Shown piece by piece: positions 22,720 through 30,366 of a stretch of 35,085 bases of DNA (the first letter of the stretch is position 1; each line of letters opens with the position of its first letter). The position numbers were made by a program, and so were the translations under genes. The notes below the pieces were generated by a model, which saw only the letters and a program-made list of their open reading frames with translations, did not search any database and had not been told where the DNA came from. Source of the DNA: Coemansia sp. RSA 922 (lineage: Eukaryota; Kickxellomycota; Kickxellomycetes; Kickxellales; Kickxellaceae); NCBI GenBank assembly GCA_027577415.1, contig JANBQS010000110.1, forward strand, positions 1-35,085, given 5' to 3'.

Positions 22720-24048
22720 TCACCTTATCAGGGCAGCTCTAATAACCTCGGCGCATCTCTTTACATCGCTGAATGTGTTGTACAGTGGCACAGGCGCAAT
22801 GCGGATGCAGTTGGGCTTGCGCTCGTCGCAGATAACGCCAGCGCTCATAAGGTCGTTGAAGACGGCGTCAAACTTGTCGGTGGCAAACAGCAGCGAGAGT
22901 TGGGCGCCGCGGCTGTCGCTGGGCGTGATGATGCGGATATGCTGGGCGGCGTGCTTGTTGAGGAGGTACTCTAGATAGGTAGTCAGTAGAACGGACTTTT
23001 CCTGAAGATGCTCCATGGTTGTCTGCTCAAACACCTCAAGCGACCCCAGAAGCGTGGCGGCAGTCAGGATGGGCGTATTGGAGATCTCAAAGCCCGCGGC
23101 GCCTGGGTTGGGCTCAAAGCGGTTGGACATCTCAAAGCGGGTCTTCTCGTCGTGGGCCCACCACCCCGTGAGCCGCGCCAGCCCCGCGTCTTGGGCGTAG
23201 CGGTCGTGGACGAAGAAGCCCGATATGCCGCCGGGGCCCGAGTTCATGTACTTGTAAGTGCACCAGCACGCAAAGTCTACATTCCAGTCGTGGAGGCTGA
23301 GCGGGACGTTTCCCGCAGCGTGAGCTAGATCCCACCCGACTACGCAGCCCTTGGCCTGCGCCGCAGCTGTAATCTTCGCCATGTCAAACACCTGCCCAGT
23401 GTAGTATTGCACGCCGCTGAGCATGACCACGGCTATCTCGTCGCCCTGCCTCTCAATGAGGTCCAGGATGTCGCTGGTGCGCAGCGTGAGCTCGCCCGCG
23501 CGGGGCTCGGCCAGAAGAAGGGCGTCGGCTGGCTGATTATGCCACTGAAGCTGCGACTCTACGGCGTAGTGGTCAGACGGAAACGCCTTGCTCTCTATGA
23601 GAATCTTGTTGCGCGTACCTGTGGGCCTGTAAAAGGCTGCTAGCATCAAGTGTATGTTGACGGTAAGCGTGTTCATCACGCCCACTTCAATGGGCGCGGC
23701 TCCAAACATGGGTGCCATTTTCTCCACGATCTGCCTGCGGTAGCTGATCCATGAGCGGCCCTTGGAGTGGTGGTGGTGACCGACGACGCCCTTGGTGGCC
23801 CACTCGTCCATTTCCTCGTTGAGAATACGACGCGACCGCTTCGGCAAGAGCCCCAGCGAGTTCCCGCATAGGTACGTGCACAGAGCATCCGAGTGCTCGC
23901 CTGTGCTGCCAGTGACTTGGCCGACAGTTGGGATCTCAAACTCGGCGCGGAGGTGACCAAGCGGGTCGGCAGCGTCCATTATCTGCGCAAACTGGTCGGC
24001 ATCAAGAGAAATGTTCTGCGCCTGTGCAGCTGCCTCGAGGCGATCCAT
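22720..24048 (-). CDS. BNA5: Kynureninase
   Basis: This intronless gene encodes 442 residues and is full length. Kynureninase is a cytosolic, PLP-dependent fold-type I enzyme. It cleaves 3-hydroxykynurenine (and kynurenine) to 3-hydroxyanthranilate (anthranilate) and alanine in tryptophan-to-NAD synthesis. Visible family motifs are YLCGNSLGLLPKRSRRIL, GHHHHSKGRSW, VGVMNTLTVNIHLML and WDLAHAAGNVPLSLHDW. The PLP lysine lies in CTYKYMNSGPGGISGFFVH (Lys266), followed by GWWAH, FEPNPGAAGFEISNTPIL and the C-terminal RIAPVPLYNTFSDV. Nothing is missing. Neighbours do not share the pathway. Confidence 0.97.
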   Translation of the reverse strand: MDRLEAAAQAQNISLDADQFAQIMDAADPLGHLRAEFEIPTVGQVTGSTGEHSDALCTYLCGNSLGLLPKRSRRILNEEMDEWATKGVVGHHHHSKGRSWISYRRQIVEKMAPMFGAAPIEVGVMNTLTVNIHLMLAAFYRPTGTRNKILIESKAFPSDHYAVESQLQWHNQPADALLLAEPRAGELTLRTSDILDLIERQGDEIAVVMLSGVQYYTGQVFDMAKITAAAQAKGCVVGWDLAHAAGNVPLSLHDWNVDFACWCTYKYMNSGPGGISGFFVHDRYAQDAGLARLTGWWAHDEKTRFEMSNRFEPNPGAAGFEISNTPILTAATLLGSLEVFEQTTMEHLQEKSVLLTTYLEYLLNKHAAQHIRIITPSDSRGAQLSLLFATDKFDAVFNDLMSAGVICDERKPNCIRIAPVPLYNTFSDVKRCAEVIRAALIR

Positions 24049-24200
24049 GCAGAGCGAGTTGTATGAATACTATTAAAGAGGGAAAATTGGTAGAGCAAAA
24101 GAAGAAAAAGGCTAGGCAGGACTTTTAATACTCCTCCTCCTTTCATCAAGACAATGATCTGTTATGTCCTTTCCCACGCCCCTCTGGCGAGTTCCCTCCA

Positions 24201-25073
24201 TCATACTTTGGCTCGCTTGGGCGCTGGCCCTTCCTCGCCGGCTTCGGTTGGCTTGGCAGAGGAGATGACTGCGCGCAGTGTGCTCGTACGCGTAAATGCG
24301 TGCACCAGCGCTGCGCGCGAGCTAGAGCTTAGGGCGCGCTTTGAGAGGTCGCCGTTGAGCTGGAGCACCTCGCCCAGGGCCGAAATGTCGTAGGGCGACC
24401 GCAGATCAAAGGCCTGCCGCGCTCCGCTGGTCCAAATAACGCCCCGCCCTAGCGTCACTCGCACGATGCTGGCGGCGTTGCTGACCCACTGCTGCCGCGT
24501 GGCAGAGTCCGTCAAGGCTGGCTGGTACGAGATCTCGAGCGCAAGCTTATTTGCCAGCACTTGCCCTGCTATTTTGTGCTTGACAAAGTACCCCCAGCGC
24601 CCACCCATGTCCAGCGAGATAATGTCCACTGCCTCCCACGCCCCGCTGCTAGCTGCAGACAAGAACTTGTCGGACGTTGGTCGCGCTGCCACCACGTCAT
24701 ACTCGGCCGTTGTTGCGCTGCCACTGCCAGTCAGGCTTTGGCTCTGCGCGGTGTCGCTGACTATAACTGTCAGCCGCCGCAATACGCGGATCTTCCCGCG
24801 CGGCACGCTATCAAAGCTGCTGCCACCGACACGTGCACCTGTCTCCATGTTCCAGCTGTATACCGCGTCCTTGATTGTAGGCATCGACTTCCACACTGCC
24901 AAGTGTTCAGGCACTAGCTTGCTGTTGATCGTCTGGTTTAGCGCCACTACCTGGTACCCGAGCGCCCGCGCCCTCTCAACCGCTTGTGTCACCTGCGTCC
25001 AGTCTTGACTGCTGACCATTCCGCCAGCTTTTCCTGCCGAGTCTGGCAGCGCAATATTCAAGTCATAAAACAT
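24201..25073 (-). CDS. RPP1: RNase P/MRP subunit Rpp1 (p30)
   Basis: The gene encodes 290 residues from ATG 25073. The family start MFYDLNI is present, followed by a TIM-barrel-like PHP fold: VERARALGYQVVALNQTI, RRLTVIVSD, EYDVVAARPTSDKFLSAA, AVDIISLDM and ALEISYQPAL. The tail is basic and nuclear-looking (PAPKRAKV). Rpp1/p30 is a core protein of RNase P (tRNA 5' processing) and RNase MRP (rRNA ITS1 cleavage). An in-frame ATG 16 codons upstream (25121) exists, but the family begins at MFYDLN, so the shorter form is preferred. It sits directly downstream of RPC17. Confidence 0.93.
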   Translation of the reverse strand: MFYDLNIALPDSAGKAGGMVSSQDWTQVTQAVERARALGYQVVALNQTINSKLVPEHLAVWKSMPTIKDAVYSWNMETGARVGGSSFDSVPRGKIRVLRRLTVIVSDTAQSQSLTGSGSATTAEYDVVAARPTSDKFLSAASSGAWEAVDIISLDMGGRWGYFVKHKIAGQVLANKLALEISYQPALTDSATRQQWVSNAASIVRVTLGRGVIWTSGARQAFDLRSPYDISALGEVLQLNGDLSKRALSSSSRAALVHAFTRTSTLRAVISSAKPTEAGEEGPAPKRAKV

Positions 25074-25193
25074 CGTGAGGCAAATACTGACATTATCCCG
25101 ATCCTTCCAAAATATCGCCATTAATAATTGAATGGCATATGCTTTATTAACACAGTTATGGACTCTGATATCTGATCATAAATGCTCACAGGG

Positions 25194-25649
25194 CTAATTG
25201 TTGTCAACATCCATCTCGTCCTCGCCTTCTTCCATATTATCACCGGCCTCTTCATCTTCGTCATCGTCGTCTCGCGGCAGTGCAGATGTGACCACTCGCA
25301 GAATATCCTCGACATCTTCAGACGCAAACCGCTCCTCGCACTCTTCGATAATCAAATACAACTCCACTTGCTTCTTTGGACGAAGGTTGATGATCTGGAG
25401 TACTTCGGCTTTTGTCAGATCGTAGCCAGCAAGCCCATTCTTCAATGACAATATCTGCTCTGCTGACTGCGTTGCGCATGCCGTGCTATTCAAGTACTTT
25501 AGCGCTTCAAACTTTAGCGTGTGCACATTTTCCGGATATTTGGCGTACGGCGCTGACTTTATTTTCTTGTAGCGCTGGTCCTCTTCTTGGAGCACCATGA
25601 GAACCTCATAGTTGGTGACAAGGGCCTCTTGCCGATTAAGAATCTCCAT
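25194..25649 (-). CDS. RPC17: RNA polymerase III subunit Rpc17/RPC9 (CRCP)
   Basis: The gene encodes 151 residues from ATG 25649. The N-terminus MEILNRQEALVTNYEVLMVL is the conserved RPC9 start. The HRDC-like fold follows with TLKFEALKYLNST, LTKAEVLQIINLRPKKQVEL and YLIIEECEERF. The last 30 residues are strongly acidic (DDDDEDEEAGDN onward), as in fungal orthologues. Rpc17 pairs with Rpc25 to form the stalk of Pol III, which contacts TFIIIB during tRNA and 5S gene initiation. Upstream in-frame sequence is Phe-rich leader and lacks an ATG. Confidence 0.95.
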   Translation of the reverse strand: MEILNRQEALVTNYEVLMVLQEEDQRYKKIKSAPYAKYPENVHTLKFEALKYLNSTACATQSAEQILSLKNGLAGYDLTKAEVLQIINLRPKKQVELYLIIEECEERFASEDVEDILRVVTSALPRDDDDEDEEAGDNMEEGEDEMDVDNN

Positions 25650-25877
25650 TAGATAAAAAAAAAATAGGTGGAAAGTGTAAAAATGTGCTGGAAGGGGCAC
25701 TTCTTGACGGCGCTGATGCCGATCTAGCTCTTGTACGAATACACTTTGAAAAACTTAATATGGGTAAAGCTCATACCAAGAAATGTGCTTTCTTCTTTGA
25801 CAAGCACCGTATCCATACAAAAGAGAAGAGAATATGAACGGTGCGTCGTGTATTTGTTGTATACCAAAGAGCATCAT

Positions 25878-26093
25878 CTACAGATCGATCCTCAAGTCAT
25901 CGCGCTTGGGGATAATGAGTGGATGCAGTTGTGCAAGGTATGTGATTGCCCACATCAAGTAGCAACACGTAACTGAGAGAACGCTGCATGTCCGCCACAG
26001 AGTAGGGTCTGTCATGCCCTTGAAGGCGAACAGTGCTCCAATGCATATGCCAACCGTGACAACTCCGACCCAGAACACTAGCGCTCCGCCCAT
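25878..26093 (-). CDS. VMA9: V-ATPase V0 subunit e (Vma9)
   Basis: This is a 71-residue membrane protein from ATG 26093, close in length to yeast Vma9. There are two predicted membrane helices, at about 5-27 (LVFWVGVVTVGICIGALFAF) and about 39-58. The family signature is the segment LMWAITYLAQLHPLIIPKRD followed by DLR near the C-terminus. Subunit e is an integral part of the V0 proton channel and is needed for V-ATPase assembly and vacuolar acidification. Unlike many fungal copies, no intron is needed to reach a sensible start. It is divergent from SPC7. Confidence 0.92.
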   Translation of the reverse strand: MGGALVFWVGVVTVGICIGALFAFKGMTDPTLWRTCSVLSVTCCYLMWAITYLAQLHPLIIPKRDDLRIDL

Positions 26094-26427
26094 GTTCAAT
26101 AGCAATCCAAGTGTGTGTGCGGTAAGCGATGTGGTTGATTCGCAAGATGAAGGGCAAATTCACGTAGCGTAGCAAACTGTTGGGAATATTCGGCAAGAAA
26201 AAATACAATACAAGAGATAATTATTTGACAACTTAGGAAGGAGAGACAAGTAATTGCAACTGGCAAGCCATAAAGCCAAAGAGGCAAAGAACAATCGAGT
26301 CGAAGCCGAGCCGCTTAAATAATTTGTTTTGCGCGTGTCAACTGTTTACGATAGTTTCTTTTCTTGACTCTAATTTCATTCATTTTTGTCTATTTATTTT
26401 TGCCTTGCTCCAAATACCCGCAACTAA
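26094..26427. promoter_or_regulatory. Divergent promoter between VMA9 and SPC7
   Basis: These 334 bases lie between opposite start codons. T-rich stretches sit near the SPC7 ATG (about 26355-26400) and a mirrored AT-rich patch lies at about 26195-26225. No TATA box or RNA gene is evident. Short open frames on the minus strand lack ATG starts. Confidence 0.4.
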
Positions 26428-29400
26428 ATGGACTCTTACAGTAGCGATGATGGTGCTTCGCCAAAGCGACTAAAGGCCAATGTAAGTTCTGTGGTTTGTT
26501 CATAGCTTGCCACTTGGCGACTATACGCTGCTTGCTTAGTGTACTAACTTCCTGTGCTTTTATTTTGCCTCATCCAACTTTGTATGTACGTCCAAGATAG
26601 GATCAGTCGTCGTTGCCTGTAAGCATATTGAAAGACAATGTGTCGAGCGAAGCGGAGGATACCGACAGCAGCGAACGCCGCAAAAGCCGCAAGTCGATAG
26701 GTCGGCGAGTCAGCTTTGCTCCCACAGCCCATGTGAGGATGTTTGAAATCCCCGAAGAGAAGCAGCTGAACTTTCAGGGAAGCGCCGCGTATGTGATGCC
26801 TGACATATCCTCCCAAACTGGCGTTGCGGGCTTTAGCTTGGGGCCCATTTCTACTATTGAGGAAACCTCGATGACCAGCAATGACAGCTTTGACGTCTCG
26901 GTTCGCCACTCGGATCCGTCAGAGTCGACTCATAGTAGCGACGATTCGTTCTTGACTGAGAATCAGCGAGGAAGGGCGACCACTAGCATGCCTTCTGGCT
27001 TATCCAACTCGCCTAGTACTAGTGCTCGGGGCCACATTAGCTTACTCGATAGCAGTGATGCTGATGCTGACGATGACGACGAAGAAGAAGATCGTGACGA
27101 AAGTGATGACGACGACGACGAAGACATCCGTGAGGAAAACGATGGCGATGAGCCAGTCACTATGGAGATCACTGGTATCGTCGGCACGGATGACAACGAC
27201 GAAGACAGCAGTGTTGGTGGGATTGGTGGATTTGGCCTTACTAGCCAGAGTAATGTAACCTCTAGCCATGGCATGTCCGTTGTCGGGTCCTCGGACGCCG
27301 ACAGATTTTTAGATATGCTCCTCCAAGGAAGCACCGCCACGCAAGATGCAAGCCTTCTCGATACCATCCTATCTCAGTTTGAGCCAACCCAACAACTTTA
27401 CACGCTGAACCACACGGCTCAGAGTGCTGCTGATACGGACTATACTCGGGTTGGCCACGCTATGGACGACGACGAAACGAGGGATGTCACTATGCACGAC
27501 CCGCTGTCAGAGCAGGCTGTCGCAGATGACTTTGCCTCTTTTAGCCAGAGATCTGCGCTTTCGTTTGGCGAGGACGATGGGAACGACGAGGTTGATGACG
27601 AGACTGGCAGTCACGGGGATCCGGTAACTATGGATCTAACAGGCATTGTTGCCTGGCCGCCACCACTTTCTGACCAACAAATGACCGTTGGCGAGTCGGA
27701 AGACAGGGAATGCACAGCCTTTCCAGGCGCCTTTGAGCCAGCTTTGCATGCTGACCAGCAGCATACGCCGATTTTTGCCAGAACAGGCGCACTAGAAAGT
27801 GCAGCGACCTCGGTCCGCTCGACGCCATTCAGAACCCCGCAAAGAGGTGTGCAGCAGCCAACCCCGGGCTCGCTTGTTGAGACTCTGGATGCGATAATAG
27901 CCAGAACCCCCTCTGCGAACAACAGTCAACCACGTATAGTTGCGACTGCACCTCCGATGACGCCTGAGCAGGCATTGACTGCGTCAGTTGGTAGTATACC
28001 GACGCCTACATTGCCTCTGTTTAGCGCGTCTCGCGCGCCTGGCATCCCAGCTACTCACTTTACGCCACAGCCCACACCACGCTCAGCTGCCGGACTGCTG
28101 ACTACACCCAGGCAACACGTAACCCCAAGGGTGTCATCATCTTCCTCCAACAGCCGCTTGGCGTCGATCACTCCGACTCCTAGCAGGAGCCCCACCCGCG
28201 CAAGGAGAATGCGCCGCGTTTCAGGTGTCAATGCTGCCGATGTCGCTGTCCGCGAACTTTCAATCGAGGAGCAGATGCCCGAGTTGCAGCCGGAACCCGA
28301 GCCAACATTTGAGCCCGAACCAACATTTGAACTCGATCCACTGCCCATGATCCTCTTTACAGCAAACCCGCCGCGGCCAGTGTCCTCGTCCAGCCCGCCT
28401 ACTTTGGCCGACCACGCCCGTGCGGGGTTGGTGTTTGGCATTTTCGATGCCTACCGTCGGCAAGAGCTTGTCCCCAAACCCCTATCTGGGCATGACCCGC
28501 AGGCAACCTACGCCATGATGTTTGAGCCACTATTCCGCAAGGCAAAGCTCACCGCCAGACTCGAATACTGTTCGTCGCTGGCTAGCTTGTTTGAGGTGGA
28601 TCGCAATGTGAGCCAAATCGCCAGTGCCGCGCCGACCGACTTTGCTCCAACGGTTGCTTTCTTTGAGGAGCAAAACGGTCTCTTGGCACAGCGCAAGGAG
28701 GAGCTGCTTTTGCGCATCTCCAAGACCAAGCAGCGGCTGATGAATGATGCTCCCAACATGGACGCTGGAGGACTAGCTGCAGAGATCAGAGGGCTCAAGA
28801 GCAAGCTTGCCGTGGCCAGAAAGCAGCGTGAGGCCGTTGGTAGCGATGCTGAGCGCGTGAGCAGCGAGATCCAAGCATTGCAAACCACTGGCTCGTCGTT
28901 TGACCGCCAAGTGACCGAAAGGAAGAGCGCGCAAAACATTCTACTGGCCATCAACGGGCTGCAGCTAGCGGATGTCGCTGAAGACAGGTGCGACTTTGTT
29001 TACGACAAGTTTGCCAAGCTCCACCTGGACACTGCCGCAGAGTTTACGTCGCTCCACCCTGACATCGACTGGGCTGCTGTCGTCAAGGACAGTTCGAGCC
29101 GTGCTGCCTCAAGTATGCGCCAGGACACCATTTCCGCCATGAAGACTAACGCGGCTATTAAGGAGCTTCTGGAGGACGTTAAGCGGGTCAAGCGGCATAC
29201 ATTCGTGGACCTTTCTTACAACGACGGGATCCAGATCCGCATCCAATTTTTCTCAAAAACGCACCGCCGCCGATTCTATCTGCAGATCTCCATCGGAGCC
29301 CTTGCGAACTACAAGCAATTGTACAAGGAGGCGAGGTTTGACTGGGCAACAGAGGTTGTGTATGGCGAAATCGACAGCTCGAGGTTGAAAAAGTGCCTTC

Positions 29401-29477
29401 GGGCGTGCAAGATCGACTCGCAAACCCCACTGCTCTCCATCTACCAGCATGTTGAGCAGTCGATGGGCGCATACTAA
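26428..29477 (+). CDS. SPC7: Kinetochore scaffold Spc7/KNL1, 2 exons
   Basis: Exon 1 is 26428-26481 and exon 2 is 26601-29477, giving 976 residues. The 119-nt intron has GTAAGT, a perfect TACTAAC branch (26542-26548) and GATAG. The protein has both PP1-docking motifs of KNL1: SILK (26-29) and RVSF (54-57). MELT-type Mps1/Bub3 sites follow: VTMEIT (204-209) and VTMDLT (about 360-365), plus a weaker VTMHD (about 314). An Asp/Glu-rich segment (about 165-200), a Ser/Thr-Pro-rich region, and the C-terminal Spc7 domain come next. The last has FGIFDAYRRQELVPKPLSGH, a coiled coil (about 690-820) and an RWD-like end. Spc7 links the inner kinetochore/Mis12 complex to microtubules and to the spindle checkpoint. 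Confidence 0.95.
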
Positions 29478-29504
29478 TAACGTTTGCCATAATTAAGCTA
29501 CGTC

Positions 29505-29523
29505 ACCTGTCAAAAACAGGTGT
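29505..29523. repeat. Short inverted repeat (7-bp arms) between SPC7 and BUD32
   Basis: CACCTGT and ACAGGTG are perfect inverted arms around a 5-base A-rich loop. They lie 28 bp after the SPC7 stop and 76 bp before the BUD32 ATG. Both arms are E-box-like (CACCTG/CAGGTG), and TACGTCA, an ATF/CRE-like core, overlaps on the left (29500-29506). It could be a hairpin in the SPC7 3' UTR or a paired binding site in the BUD32 promoter. Confidence 0.45.
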
Positions 29524-29598
29524 ATTTGTCGCATTGTTTTCTTTTTGAGAGCTATCACATTAAATCCTCACTTTCGCTTTTGCTTTCTCTTTGCTTCT

Positions 29599-30249
29599 AT
29601 GGATTTGACTATGGCTGATCAAGAACTTATTCGGCAAGGCGCCGAGGCACGAGTGTACAAGACGGTGACAAACGGTAGGGTAGCTGTTGCCAAGCAGCGC
29701 TTCTCAAAGAGCTATCGGCATCCAGACCTAGATGCCAAGCTGACTCGTGGGCGGCTTAACCAGGAGGCCCGCTCTCTGAAGCGGTGCAAAGATAATGGCA
29801 TATGTGTGCCAGATGTCATTCGCGTGGACAAAAGCAGCGCCACGCTGTTTATCGAGTTTATTTCTGGGCCAACGCTTAAAGAGTGGATCTTAGCCAACGA
29901 CAGCGAGGATCAAGAAAGGGAGCTCATGGCCACTGTCGGGCGGGTTTTGTACAACATGCACTCGTTCGACATTATCCACGGCGATCTAACGACGTCGAAC
30001 ATGATACTTGACAATAGCAACCGATTGGTGTTGATCGACTTTGGTCTGAGCCAGATCTCGACCAGCACCGAGGACAAGGCAGTTGATCTGTATGTACTTG
30101 AGCGCGCGTTTATCAGCACACACCCAAACTCGGAGCGCCTGTTTGCGACGGTTCTAGAGGCTTATGCCGATAGCGAGGCTGCGCGCCTGATACTGAGGCG
30201 ACTGGAGGACGTGCGCCAGCGTGGCCGCAAACGCGACATGTCTGGCTAA
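29599..30249 (+). CDS. BUD32: KEOPS/EKC complex kinase Bud32 (PRPK)
   Basis: This intronless gene encodes 216 residues, a minimal Rio-type atypical kinase/ATPase. The nucleotide site has IRQGAEARVY (11-20), the conserved Lys32 in VAVAKQRF and the Glu of NQEARSL. The catalytic loop is HGDLTTSNMIL (127-137), with DFGLS at 147-151. The tail VRQRGRKRDMSG keeps the family's R-x-R-G-R-K-R end. Bud32 activates Kae1 in the KEOPS complex for t6A modification of ANN-decoding tRNAs, and the complex is tied to telomere upkeep in yeast. A second ATG four codons in (29611) is a possible alternative start. Confidence 0.96.
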   Translation: MDLTMADQELIRQGAEARVYKTVTNGRVAVAKQRFSKSYRHPDLDAKLTRGRLNQEARSLKRCKDNGICVPDVIRVDKSSATLFIEFISGPTLKEWILANDSEDQERELMATVGRVLYNMHSFDIIHGDLTTSNMILDNSNRLVLIDFGLSQISTSTEDKAVDLYVLERAFISTHPNSERLFATVLEAYADSEAARLILRRLEDVRQRGRKRDMSG

Positions 30250-30366
30250 AACAGTAACAACCCCTTGCAGGAGTTGTAAAAAAAAAAATAAGGGTCTAGA
30301 TCTGGGGTGATATCGCTCTTTTCTTTTAGCAACACTTTTAATTTACAATTTTATTTAAGCGAATTC

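Noticed and set aside
25074..25121. Upstream ATG extending Rpp1 by 16 residues
   Set aside because: Rpp1/p30 proteins begin at the MFYDLN segment, and the extension has no family support.
26096..26287. 63-aa hydrophobic minus-strand open frame upstream of VMA9
   Set aside because: It begins with TTG rather than ATG and reads into the VMA9 leader, so it is most likely 5' UTR.
30251..30292. Imperfect stem followed by an A run after BUD32, resembling a bacterial terminator
   Set aside because: The genome is eukaryotic, the arms do not match fully, and A runs after genes are common here.
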